NCBI RefSeq assembly: GCF_924101635.2
Contig: NZ_CAKMAA020000030.1
Coordinates: forward strand, 23,052-87,051
Reading direction: 5' to 3'
DNA: 64,000 nt
Source of the DNA: Candidatus Nitrotoga sp. HW29
GTDB lineage: Bacteria; Pseudomonadota; Gammaproteobacteria; Burkholderiales; Gallionellaceae
In this document: one piece after another, positions 17,848 through 27,439 of the stretch
Numbering within the stretch: position 1 is the first letter of the stretch
Layout: each line of letters opens with the position of its first letter
Notes under the pieces: generated by a model
Databases searched by the model: none
What the model was told of the DNA's origin: nothing
What the model saw: only the letters and a program-made list of their open reading frames with translations
Translations under genes and position numbers: made by a program

Positions 17848-18939
17848 TTAATGTTTAGCGCCCATAGCCAGCGCTTTTAAGCGGCTCTGTTCCAGTTGCG
17901 CAGCTTGCGGTTTATCGAGCCAGCCGTGCAGGTTGTCCAACACCAAATCCGCTAAGGCGTGTATCCAGCCCGGCCGTTCATTAAGGCAAGGAATATAGTG
18001 ATATTCGCCACCGCCCGCATGCATAAAGTCTTCTTTACCTTCCATTGCAATTTCTTCCAGCGTTTCCAAGCAATCTGCTACGAAGCCAGGGCAGACTACA
18101 TCTACGCGTTTAGTTTTTTTCATGCCTAATTTTTTAAGTATGGCGGTGGTATAGGGCTGGAGCCATTCAGAGCGGCCAAAACGCGACTGGAAGCAAACAG
18201 TGTATTGATCCGAATTAAGTTGTAGTGCCTCAGCTATCAGACGTCCGCTCTTTTGGCATTCACAGTGGTAAGGATCTCCTTTATCCAACGTGTAGCGTGG
18301 TAAACCGTGAAAGCTCATCACCAGTTGATCCGGACGACCATGCAGTGTCCAATAATCGCGGATGTTTTGTACAGTGGCCGCAATGTAGCCAGAGTTGTCG
18401 TGGAAGTGCTTAATAGTGCGCAGCGCGGGCATGTTGCGCTGTTGGATGAGCTTATTAAAAATGATATCCCATGCGGTGCCGGTTGCACTGGCGGCATATT
18501 GTGGATACATCGGAACAAGCAGGATGCGCTGACAGTTTTGTGCTTTAAGTTTGTCTAGTACGCTGGGAATTGAGGGGTTGCCATAGCGCATGGCGTAATC
18601 CACCACCAGTGGCATGCCATGGGTGCGTTCTTCCAGATAGCGTTGTAGCAGGTTGGTTTGACGTTCGGTATGTACTTTCAGGGGTGAGCCTTCGGGCATC
18701 CAAATACTGGCATATTTGGCGGCAGATTTTTTTGGTCTAGTGTTAAGAATAATACCGTTCAGAATAAACCACCAAACCAGTTTGGGAATTTCCACTACGC
18801 GCGGGTCGCCCAGGAATTCACGCAAGTAAGGTTTGACTGCTTCGGCAGTGGGAGCATCCGGCGTGCCAAGATTAAGCAATAACACGGCGCATTTTTCAGG
18901 TGTGCCGTGGGTATAGGTGGGTTCAATTGAGTAAGGCAT
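17848..18939 (-). CDS. hemH: Ferrochelatase
   Basis: Inserts Fe2+ into protoporphyrin IX in the last step of heme synthesis. The 363-residue length is normal. Family blocks are [19 protein letters not shown] near residue 22, [14 protein letters not shown] (active-site region), the catalytic-histidine segment MSFHGLP, and the C-terminal [17 protein letters not shown]. The gene lies downstream of hrcA on the same strand with a 109-bp gap and is convergent with orn. The C-terminus (residues 330-363) is not strongly hydrophobic, so membrane association would be peripheral. Confidence 0.96.
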   Translation of the reverse strand: MPYSIEPTYTHGTPEKCAVLLLNLGTPDAPTAEAVKPYLREFLGDPRVVEIPKLVWWFILNGIILNTRPKKSAAKYASIWMPEGSPLKVHTERQTNLLQRYLEERTHGMPLVVDYAMRYGNPSIPSVLDKLKAQNCQRILLVPMYPQYAASATGTAWDIIFNKLIQQRNMPALRTIKHFHDNSGYIAATVQNIRDYWTLHGRPDQLVMSFHGLPRYTLDKGDPYHCECQKSGRLIAEALQLNSDQYTVCFQSRFGRSEWLQPYTTAILKKLGMKKTKRVDVVCPGFVADCLETLEEIAMEGKEDFMHAGGGEYHYIPCLNERPGWIHALADLVLDNLHGWLDKPQAAQLEQSRLKALAMGAKH

Positions 18940-19048
18940 TAAAGTTATTCCAAGAAATTTTCTACTGAGAAAAAGCTAAACAGAATACCGATTGAAAAAT
19001 TTTGGACTGTTTTGCACTGTGCCTGGAGTTGTTGATGTATTGTCTTTG

Positions 19049-20077
19049 CTAAAGTTGCGATAGTGCATTGCTGAGCAGCTTGGAGGTGATGTCCACAATC
19101 GGAACGACTTTTTCGTAATTCATGCGTTTAGGACCGACCACCGCCAGCGTACCGATAATTTGACCGTCAGAAGTGTAAGGCGCACTCACTACGCTGCATT
19201 CGTCTAATCCGGGCAACCCGGATTCGTTACCGACAAAAATATGCACGCCGGGTGCATGGCGGCTTACATCAAGTAACTGCAGCAGTTCGGTTTTCTGTTC
19301 AAACACGTTGAATAGCCCGCGCAGTTGCTCCATGTTGGATGAAAGGTCATTTATATACAGTAGATTACGTTCTCCGCTGATCACGTAATCTTCATTTTTT
19401 CGTGCAATTACCGTATCGCTTGCCGCCATTGCTGCACTCATTAGCGATATCAGGTCGTGCTGTAGTTGATGTAATTCGGATTGCACGCGTTGATGAATAT
19501 CTTGGAACGGGCAGTCGGCATAGTGTTGGTTTAAGAAATTGCCAGCTTCAGTGAGCTGTGATTGGGTGTAATCCTTGTGCGTCAGTAATACGCGGTTTTC
19601 TACCTCGTTGTTTGGCATTACGATAATTAGCAGCACTCTTTTTTTGGAGAGGCGTAAAAACTCGACATGGCTCACGGTGATGGCGGCGCGCTTTGGCGTG
19701 GCAACTACACCGGCAAAATGGGTAAGTTCCGACAATAAATTAGACGCCTGCATCAGCAAACGGGAAGGATTGTCCGGTTGTAATTGATATTCGAGTTGTT
19801 GCACACGTGCGCTGTCCAGCGGTTGCACCACCATCAGTGTGTCGATAAACAAACGATAGCCCCGCGCTGTTGGTACGCGTCCAGCGGAAGTGTGTGGGCT
19901 GCTCACCAGCCCCATCTCTTCGAGATCCGCCATGACATTACGGATAGTCGCGGAGCTGACTTCCAGACCGGAAAATTCCAGCAGCGCGCGCGAACCTACC
20001 GGTTGACCGTTGTTAATATAGCGATCCACCAAGGTCTTAAGCAAAATTTGTGCGCGGTTGTTAAGAATTGTCGACAT
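19049..20077 (-). CDS. hrcA: Heat-inducible transcription repressor HrcA
   Basis: Represses chaperone operons by binding CIRCE elements, with activity titrated by GroEL. The 342-residue protein shows the N-terminal winged helix (LLKTLVDRYINNGQPVGSRA) and the HrcA-specific segment SSATIRNVMADLEEMGLV. The C-terminal part has the GAF-like regulatory fold with the block VVGPKRMNYEKVVPIVD. No CIRCE repeat (TTAGCACTC-N9-GAGTGCTAA) is seen in this window, so autoregulation through CIRCE is not supported here. In many Betaproteobacteria hrcA lies directly divergent from nadK; here 2.5 kb separates them. Confidence 0.96.
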   Translation of the reverse strand: MSTILNNRAQILLKTLVDRYINNGQPVGSRALLEFSGLEVSSATIRNVMADLEEMGLVSSPHTSAGRVPTARGYRLFIDTLMVVQPLDSARVQQLEYQLQPDNPSRLLMQASNLLSELTHFAGVVATPKRAAITVSHVEFLRLSKKRVLLIIVMPNNEVENRVLLTHKDYTQSQLTEAGNFLNQHYADCPFQDIHQRVQSELHQLQHDLISLMSAAMAASDTVIARKNEDYVISGERNLLYINDLSSNMEQLRGLFNVFEQKTELLQLLDVSRHAPGVHIFVGNESGLPGLDECSVVSAPYTSDGQIIGTLAVVGPKRMNYEKVVPIVDITSKLLSNALSQL

Positions 20078-20552
20078 TAAATCTGATCTGAAAATAGTGG
20101 CCTTGCTTTGGTAAGGGTTTATTGTATTCGTGTGTATTTGGTGGTTGCGAATTAGCGAGGTCGGCTCGAAATATTAGCAGTTTAACATTTCAATGAACTC
20201 GTCAAAAACTCAAGCTTTATCTTATGTCGTGTACAAGTATTGTTACTATTTTATAAAAAATGTAGCGCATCAGATTGCGGATGCACACGTTATCATTATA
20301 TCTAATTGGTAAGCGGGAAGTTATTCTATGTTGTTCTGTACGTGATATGTCTTCATATATACATTTCATACTGGTCTGTAGTCCCAAGTCTTGAAAGCTA
20401 TTAGGGAAAAATTTATTTGTTTAACAGAGGAACTACAAATGAAACTTCAAGCCGAACTTATTGTTTGAGAGCCTGGTTATGGGTAGGGATTGCTTTAGGC
20501 GGTTGTTTCTAAAAAATCCAATATCACTTCAAAACTATCTCGCAGGCTACTA
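20078..20552. other. AT-rich gap upstream of hrcA without a gene
   Basis: Contains only very short frames, for example MKLQAELIV with a stop near 20440 preceded by a decent AGAGGA. The hrcA promoter should lie at its left end. The right end abuts a hicA-like fragment. The stretch may be the scar of an insertion between hrcA and nadK. Confidence 0.35.
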
Positions 20553-20669
20553 ATGGTTTTTCAATTGGTAGTTCCTGACAATAATGAACTTGCCCGTGGT
20601 ACATTACGCGCCATTCTGCATCAAGCCAGTCTCAATGACGACGAGTTTAACGCATTATGCTGCCAATAA
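20553..20669 (+). pseudogene. C-terminal remnant of a HicA-type mRNA interferase
   Basis: A 38-codon frame reads ...VVPDNNELARGTLRAIL and ends HQASLNDDEFNAL plus a few residues. This is the conserved C-terminus of HicA toxins (V-P-x-x-x-E-L-x-x-G-T-L-x-x-I-L-x-Q-A-x-L followed by a short acidic helix). The catalytic N-terminal part (double-stranded RNA-binding fold with the active His) is not found upstream in any frame, and no HicB antitoxin is seen. I therefore call it a relic; recognition rests on the C-terminal pattern only. Confidence 0.5.
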
Positions 20670-20739
20670 AATTAATGGCAGTAAAGATTTAAAGATGAAT
20701 AAAATTTCCACTTCAATCATTTTTTTAAACGGAGAAACC

Positions 20740-22221
20740 ATGAAATCAGTTTATATTTCAACCCTACTAGTCCTAACCCTGGCGGCATTCGCTGACGTAT
20801 ACGCGGCTGACTCTACGCTGAGTGTAACCTGTGAAGGTGATGACGTGGGTGCTGATGTATTGGTTAATGGCAAATTCAAGGGCGAATGCCCTGTGGATGT
20901 GCTGGTATCAGAAGGCACATTAAAATTGAAGGTGCAAAAGAAAATTGATGCTTCCAATACACGAATATTCGAGCAAGAAATTCGTATGGGCGATAACGTG
21001 ATTAAAACGGTTGAAGTGTCATTGGGTGCGTCGCAAAAGAATGCCGAAGGCAAGCAAGAATCAGTGCAGTCGGGCTTGGAACAGACTGAGGCGAAGAAAG
21101 GAGCATTGCTGAGTGTCGCCTGTAAAATTGATGATATAGACGCCGAAGTGTTCGTCGATGATCAACTCAAGGGGGTATGTCCATTGGACGTGCAGGTGCC
21201 TGAAGGCGCGGTGAAGTTGCGAGTGCAAAAGAAAGTTGATGCTTTTAATGATCGCATATTCGAACAAGCGTTCCGCGTGGGAGACGGTGCGATTAAAAAG
21301 ATCGAGGTTCAGCTGGGTGCGGCGCAACTCAACGCCGCAGGTAAGCAGCGTGAACCCGAGCAGGTTGAGGCTAAAAAAGGAATGTTCAAAGATTGCCCAA
21401 ACTGTCCGGAAATGATAGTTATCCCGGCAGGAAGTTTTGACATGGGTTCGCAGGATAATGAGGTCGGGCGCGGCGTTGATGAAGTTCCTGCTCATCGGGT
21501 CACCTTACCATCTTTTGCCTTAGGCAAAACCGAAGTTACTCGAAGTCAGTATGCAGCATTTGTGGGTGAGACAAAGCATAATGCAGGAACATGTTGGGCC
21601 GTCAACGAAAGCGGTTGGGTTGAAGAGCGTGTTGGTCGCAATTCGGGTGACTTTGGCTTCCGTAAAGATCTTGTTGGTGATAGCGAGTTTGATAATCGTC
21701 CGGTTGCCTGTGTCGATTGGTTTGATGCGCAAGCCTACGTTCAATGGTTATCAAAGAAAACCGGAAAGAATTACCGTCTCCCGACTGAAGCAGAATGGGA
21801 ATATGCTGCGCGTGCAGGCACAACAACCGCTTTTTATTGGGGTAATGATGTCGGGCGTAACAATGCTAACTGTAGTGATTGTGGTCACAAATGGGATGGA
21901 TCTGTTACCCCGTGGGAAGGAGCACAGGCTGCTCCAGTAGGCAGTTTTCAACCCAATGCTTTTGGTCTGTACGACATGCTAGGCAATGTGTGGGAATGGA
22001 CGGAAGATACTTATCATAATAATTATAAAGGTGCGCCAACGGATGGAAGTGCTTGGGTGCAAAAAATATCTGGAAATGATAGGTCTGTGGGACGGGTTAT
22101 TCGTGGTGGCTCTTGGAAATACACTTCGAAGTTTATGCGCTCAGCCTATCGTATAGGGAATGAAGAGATAAAACGTTATGAATATAAGGTTGGGTTTCGT
22201 ATTGCCAGAACGCTTCCATAA
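20740..22221 (+). CDS. Secreted protein with two PEGA-like repeats and a formylglycine-generating-enzyme-like domain
   Basis: A 493-residue protein with a signal peptide (MKSVYISTLLVLTLAAFADVYA). Two near-identical 75-residue units follow at 25-99 and 122-196, each with the pattern L-S-V-x-C then V-N/D-G/D-x-x-K-G-x-C-P and K-V-Q-K-K-x-D-A. They resemble PEGA surface-repeat domains with a conserved cysteine pair. Residues about 218-493 form an FGE-sulfatase/SUMF1-like domain (MIVIPAGSFDMGS, GKTEVTRSQYAAF, RLPTEAEWEYAARAG, MLGNVWEWTED, RVIRGGSW). In such bacterial proteins the domain often serves as a C-type-lectin-like fold rather than an active formylglycine enzyme; no sulfatase is nearby. 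An ATG at 20740 with a GGAG site is chosen over an in-frame ATG at 20584, which overlaps the hicA remnant. Confidence 0.8.
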   Translation: MKSVYISTLLVLTLAAFADVYAADSTLSVTCEGDDVGADVLVNGKFKGECPVDVLVSEGTLKLKVQKKIDASNTRIFEQEIRMGDNVIKTVEVSLGASQKNAEGKQESVQSGLEQTEAKKGALLSVACKIDDIDAEVFVDDQLKGVCPLDVQVPEGAVKLRVQKKVDAFNDRIFEQAFRVGDGAIKKIEVQLGAAQLNAAGKQREPEQVEAKKGMFKDCPNCPEMIVIPAGSFDMGSQDNEVGRGVDEVPAHRVTLPSFALGKTEVTRSQYAAFVGETKHNAGTCWAVNESGWVEERVGRNSGDFGFRKDLVGDSEFDNRPVACVDWFDAQAYVQWLSKKTGKNYRLPTEAEWEYAARAGTTTAFYWGNDVGRNNANCSDCGHKWDGSVTPWEGAQAAPVGSFQPNAFGLYDMLGNVWEWTEDTYHNNYKGAPTDGSAWVQKISGNDRSVGRVIRGGSWKYTSKFMRSAYRIGNEEIKRYEYKVGFRIARTLP

Positions 22222-22441
22222 AGTGGGACGGTTGAATTGTTTGTTTTAAATTAGCATCTGGTTAGTTATCGGGTACCTTGGATATCAGAGTGGTAAAACG
22301 TGCTTTTCTAATTTTGTCGTGATGTTTAAGCTTCGTGCTTTGAAATTAAATTATTGTTATGGTTTAATCTCTGCGGGTTCAGTTCTCCGCTCCTTGGAGC
22401 GGTGGACTGGTTGAAAAGCAGTGGATTGAAAAGCACAGTTA
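22222..22441. other. Gap with a perfect short palindrome after the PEGA–FGE gene
   Basis: No gene. CCGCTCC and GGAGCGG at 22387-22402 form a perfect seven-base stem with a two-base TT centre, too tight for a simple hairpin but able to form with a four-base loop. It lies 40 bp before the terminator, giving two tandem structures. Confidence 0.4.
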
Positions 22442-22471
22442 ACACCCCGTAGCTTGCTGCGGGGTGTTTTA
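22442..22471 (+). terminator. Rho-independent terminator downstream of the PEGA–FGE gene
   Basis: ACACCCCG (22442-22449) pairs perfectly with CGGGGTGT (22460-22467), with a ten-base loop and a following T tract. It is about 220 bp after the 22221 stop and before nadK, insulating the two. Confidence 0.8.
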
Positions 22472-22589
22472 TTCATAGGTTTTTATGAATATATGCTCTA
22501 AATGAGAATTGAACTCCATCAATTTCAAGTTTTGAAGAAGATGCCGAAGGGAGTGTTGCCAAAAAATATAGAGAGCTACAATTTATGCT

Positions 22590-23462
22590 ATGAAATTCCC
22601 TTTTAAAACGATCGCTCTGATCGGAAAATATAAAACACCGGAAATTACCGGGCCGTTGCTGCGGTTGGCTGCCTTTCTTTTCGAGCAAGATGTTAGTGTG
22701 GTGGTGGATAATCTTACGGCTGAACACCTAAAACAGCACGATTATAGGGTTATGGCTTTGGATGCGATGGGAGGCGAAGTGGATCTGGCCATCGTGCTGG
22801 GTGGCGATGGAACCATGTTGAACATCGCGCGTACCTTGGCTCCCCTCGGTATTCCACTAGTAGGAGTGAATCAGGGGCGGTTAGGTTTTCTTACCGACAT
22901 ATCGGTTGATACCATGCAGCAAACCATAGCCGCTATGTTGGGCGGCAATTTCGTTACTGAGCAGCGTATGTTGTTGTCTACCTGTATTTTGCGCGAGGGC
23001 GTTGAGGTATTTAGTTCGCTAGCGTTCAACGAGGTGGTGTTACACCGTGGCAATATCAGCAGCATGATTGAATTCGAGGTGCGCATTGACGATGAGTATC
23101 TATATCTTCAACGTGCAGACGGTTTGATTGTGGCGACTCCTACAGGCTCTACGGCATATGCATTATCCGCTGGCGGTCCTATCTTGCATCCTTCACTCGA
23201 CCTTATCGCTCTGGTTCCTGTCTGTCCCCATACTTTAAGCAATCGTCCCATCGTTGTTAAAAGCGAATCACTGTTGGAGATTCTGCCGCACCGAATTTCT
23301 GATGCGCGTGTGCATTTTGATAGTCACGCTTACTTTGATTTGCAGGAAAATGACAAAGTGATGGTGCGACGCCATTCAAAGCCAGCTTGTCTGTTGCATT
23401 CAGTAGGGCATAGCTATTACCGTACATTGCGTGAAAAATTGCTTTGGAATAAAACATTGTAA
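22590..23462 (+). CDS. nadK: NAD kinase
   Basis: Phosphorylates NAD to NADP using ATP or polyphosphate. The 290-residue length is typical. The nucleotide-binding GGDGTML motif, the NQGRLGFLTD block, the GLIVATPTGSTAYALSAGGP signature and the HTLSNRPIV segment are all present in order. The stop codon shares its last base with the recN start (TAATG), so the two are translationally coupled. This nadK–recN order next to hrcA is common in Betaproteobacteria. Confidence 0.96.
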   Translation: MKFPFKTIALIGKYKTPEITGPLLRLAAFLFEQDVSVVVDNLTAEHLKQHDYRVMALDAMGGEVDLAIVLGGDGTMLNIARTLAPLGIPLVGVNQGRLGFLTDISVDTMQQTIAAMLGGNFVTEQRMLLSTCILREGVEVFSSLAFNEVVLHRGNISSMIEFEVRIDDEYLYLQRADGLIVATPTGSTAYALSAGGPILHPSLDLIALVPVCPHTLSNRPIVVKSESLLEILPHRISDARVHFDSHAYFDLQENDKVMVRRHSKPACLLHSVGHSYYRTLREKLLWNKTL

Positions 23463-25135
23463 TGTTGAAATTTCTTAGCGTTCGCGACTTTGTCATTGTG
23501 GATTCCCTCGAGCTCGATTTTTCCTCCGGCTTCACGGCGCTTACTGGCGAGACTGGCGCGGGTAAATCCATTTTGATTGACGCATTGTCGCTGGCGTTGG
23601 GCGAGCGTGGCGATGCGGGCATGGTCCGTTGCGGTTGTGAGCGTGCCGAGATTAGTACGGAATTCGATATAGTCGACTTGCCTGATCTGCAATCCTGGTT
23701 GCACGAGCAAGAGTTGGTAGGTGATGCGCATGTATGCTTGCTGCGCAGAGTGTTGGATGCCAATGGACGGTCGCGTGGTTTTATAAATGGGCGTAGCGCC
23801 ACGTTGCAACAGATGCGCGATGCGGGTGGGTATTTGCTCGATATTCACGGTCAGCATGCACATCAATCCTTGTTGCATCCCGATGCTCAGCGCGATCTGC
23901 TGGATGGCTATGCTGGTTTGATGAGTGAGGCGGGAGAGTTGGCGGGATTATTCCGTGAATGGCAAACGTTGCTTCGCCGCCATACAAGGCTGGAGCAAAC
24001 AGCTGTAGCTGTGGCTGGCGAGCGTGAGTTATTGTTATTCCAGCGGCACGAGCTGGAAATGCTGAATTTCAGCGTGCAGTCATGGATGGAATTACAGACT
24101 GAATATGCACGTCTGTCGCACGCTGCGGACCTCTTGGAAACCGCACAGTTTGGCGTGGAAATATTAAGTGAAGCCGATACTGCCTGTCTCGTACAACTGA
24201 ATGCGCTTACAGTTCGTTTACGTGCAGGTATTGAATTTGACGGGGCTTTGCAGGACATACTTAATATAGTGGAAAGTGCCCAAAATGATTTGCAGGAAGC
24301 CATGTATGCGTTGCGCCATTATCTACAGAAAGTGGATGTTGACCCGCAAAAACTACGTGAGCAGGAGCTACGCATGGCTGCGGTAGTAGATGCATCGCGT
24401 AAATATCGAGTAATGCCAGAGCAATTACCCGAAACTTTGCAGTGTATCGTCGCGCGGCTGGATGAGCTGGGCTGTGATGCTGATCTGGCCGTATTGGCGC
24501 AGCAAGAAGCTGCTGCACGTGAACAATATTTGTCCGCCGCAAAGAAATTGAGTGCGGCGCGCAAGAAAGCAGCTGAAAAATTATCGTGTGAAATTACGGC
24601 TGCAATGCAGACTTTGGCCATGCAAGGTGGTAACTTCGTTGTGGCACTGAAACCGCTTGCCGAAGGAAATGCACAGGGGTTGGAAACGTTTGAATTTCAG
24701 GTGGCGGTCAATCCCGGTTTGCCGTTGCGCAGCTTGGCAAAAGTTGCTTCTGGGGGCGAGTTATCACGTATCAGTCTGGCGATACAGGTGGCCGCCAGTC
24801 AGGCAGCTATCGTCCCCACGTTGATCTTTGATGAAGTGGATAGTGGCATAGGCGGGCGTGTGGCGGAAATTGTGGGTGCTTTGCTTAAGCGCTTGGGACA
24901 GCGTCATCAAGTGATGTGTGTAACGCATTTGCCGCAGGTGGCGGCAATGGCGGATGCACAATGGCAGGTGAGCAAGTCCAGCCGAAATGGTGCTACTGTG
25001 AGTACCATATCTATCCTGGATCAAGCGGAACGTATTGAGGAAATTGCGCGCATGTTGGGCGGCGTAAAACTTACTGATACCACGCGCAAACATGCGGCTG
25101 AAATGCTTAAGACGGGACTTGGTCTGTCGTCCTGA
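23462..25135 (+). CDS. recN: DNA repair protein RecN
   Basis: An SMC-like ATPase that acts early in double-strand-break repair. The 557-residue protein has the Walker A motif GETGAGKS (29-36), a central coiled-coil region rich in Leu/Glu/Arg (about 150-370), the ABC signature VASGGELSRISLA and Walker B LIFDEVDSGIGG, followed by the VTHLPQVAAMAD switch. It overlaps nadK by one base. No LexA box was recognised upstream, as expected for a gene coupled to nadK. Confidence 0.96.
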   Translation: MLKFLSVRDFVIVDSLELDFSSGFTALTGETGAGKSILIDALSLALGERGDAGMVRCGCERAEISTEFDIVDLPDLQSWLHEQELVGDAHVCLLRRVLDANGRSRGFINGRSATLQQMRDAGGYLLDIHGQHAHQSLLHPDAQRDLLDGYAGLMSEAGELAGLFREWQTLLRRHTRLEQTAVAVAGERELLLFQRHELEMLNFSVQSWMELQTEYARLSHAADLLETAQFGVEILSEADTACLVQLNALTVRLRAGIEFDGALQDILNIVESAQNDLQEAMYALRHYLQKVDVDPQKLREQELRMAAVVDASRKYRVMPEQLPETLQCIVARLDELGCDADLAVLAQQEAAAREQYLSAAKKLSAARKKAAEKLSCEITAAMQTLAMQGGNFVVALKPLAEGNAQGLETFEFQVAVNPGLPLRSLAKVASGGELSRISLAIQVAASQAAIVPTLIFDEVDSGIGGRVAEIVGALLKRLGQRHQVMCVTHLPQVAAMADAQWQVSKSSRNGATVSTISILDQAERIEEIARMLGGVKLTDTTRKHAAEMLKTGLGLSS

Positions 25136-25184
25136 AGCAGCTTTGATGTATTATGTTGAAGTTCCATTATCAGTGGTTTTTACT

Positions 25185-26389
<1,205 letters not shown>

Positions 26390-26471
26390 GTGCTCAGGTA
26401 GAGCCTTTAATAGAGAAATTAATATTTAAAACAGTCAATTAATTAATTTTTTGGATGTTACAGATGGCAAC

Positions 26472-27077
26472 ATGATTGCTAATATTGCCCGTTTCGAGCG
26501 AGCGTTTGTCAAATTCGATGCCGCTAACGCTGCTGATCCAAATCAGGATGTTTTTGAGGGTGTGGCTTATCCTAAAGAGTTACTTTATGCGAAACGCATG
26601 ACTACCATGCTTAAGCATTTTGAGCCGGATGCTTCCGAAACATTACAGCTGGCAGCACGTTGCCAGCATATCTGCCGCTGGCAAATCTCGCGCAACAGTT
26701 ATCCGATGGATAGAATAGGGTATAAGTGTTGGCGCATGGAACTATATAAATTTCACAGTGAAATAACGGGTGAGATTATGCGTGAGGTAGGCTACGACGA
26801 GGAAATGATTGCTAATGTACAAGCGTTGTTACGCAAGGAAAGACTTAAAACCAATCCGGAAAGTCAGAGTTTGGAAGACGTCGTTGGTTTAGTGTTTCTT
26901 CAGTATTATCTGGTAGATTTTGTTAACAAATATAGTTATTTTGAAGAAGAAAAATTGTTCAACATTCTCCGTAAAACTTGGAAAAAAATGTCTGAAAAAG
27001 GCCACATAACTGCATTGAAGTTCAACTTCACGCCAGAATTACGGGTGGTACTTAATAAAGTGCTGGCGGTAGCTTGA
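26472..27077 (+). CDS. DUF4202 family protein
   Basis: A 201-residue soluble protein of the DUF4202 family. The pattern RFERAFVKFDAANAADPN at the N-terminus, followed by ELLYAKRMT, LAARCQHICRW and RNSYPMDRIGYKCWR, is characteristic; the His and Arg/Asp spacing suggests a helical HD-like metal-binding fold, but this is not proven. I prefer the ATG at 26472 because the family starts close to the FERA motif; a TTG at 26451 is in frame. Neither has a clear ribosome binding site. It follows dapB by about 80 bp and precedes a long carA leader. Confidence 0.75.
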   Translation: MIANIARFERAFVKFDAANAADPNQDVFEGVAYPKELLYAKRMTTMLKHFEPDASETLQLAARCQHICRWQISRNSYPMDRIGYKCWRMELYKFHSEITGEIMREVGYDEEMIANVQALLRKERLKTNPESQSLEDVVGLVFLQYYLVDFVNKYSYFEEEKLFNILRKTWKKMSEKGHITALKFNFTPELRVVLNKVLAVA

Positions 27078-27142
27078 TTATTCACTAGGATAATCAAGCT
27101 GACAGATTAGGTTTCGTATTTGATAGCCCCCCTGCTATGGGG

Positions 27143-27148
27143 TATAAT
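27143..27148 (+). promoter_or_regulatory. Candidate -10 element of the carAB promoter
   Basis: A perfect TATAAT lies 15 bp before a strong GC hairpin and about 290 bp before the carA start, implying a long untranslated leader. No convincing -35 hexamer is seen at the usual spacing. Confidence 0.45.
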
Positions 27149-27162
27149 TCGAAAAAATAATG

Positions 27163-27195
27163 GCGGGGTGAATGATCGGTTCGCCCCGCTTCTTT
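27163..27195 (+). promoter_or_regulatory. Terminator-like hairpin in the carA leader (possible attenuator)
   Basis: GCGGGGTGAA (27163-27172) pairs with TTCGCCCCGC (27180-27189) with one G-T wobble and a seven-base loop, followed by a T-rich stretch. It lies directly after the candidate -10, so it could terminate transcripts from that promoter. It may instead end a transcript from the DUF4202 gene. Confidence 0.55.
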
Positions 27196-27439
27196 ATGTC
27201 ATCTGGGCGATTAGCTTGAATGTTTCATAAGTTTACGCGTACTTTTTGGGTTTTGGTTTTTGGTTGCTATGCAAGATGTTGTTCTCTCGGGTGTTTAACC
27301 CCGTTCGTTCACAAAGCTGGCTAATCAAGTAAGTAAGGTTCGTCGGGCTGGGGGAATTTCCCAACTCGTGAAATCTTGCGCGATCATCACGCGAGTTTAA
27401 GAAATATTTCAGTCTAATGGCTACATTGGAGAGTATCTG
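27196..27439. other. Remainder of the carA leader, non-coding
   Basis: No reading frame with a plausible start. A small dyad GGGAA/TTCCC lies near 27350. AGAG about 10 bp before the carA ATG may be its ribosome binding site. Confidence 0.4.

Noticed and set aside
20078..20250. CIRCE element for HrcA
   Set aside because: No TTAGCACTC/GAGTGCTAA inverted repeat is present; TTAGCGAG near 20152 lacks a matching arm.
20584..20739. N-terminal extension of the PEGA–FGE gene from an upstream ATG
   Set aside because: It would bury the signal peptide 52 residues inside the protein and overlaps the HicA-like frame; the ATG at 20740 has a proper ribosome binding site.
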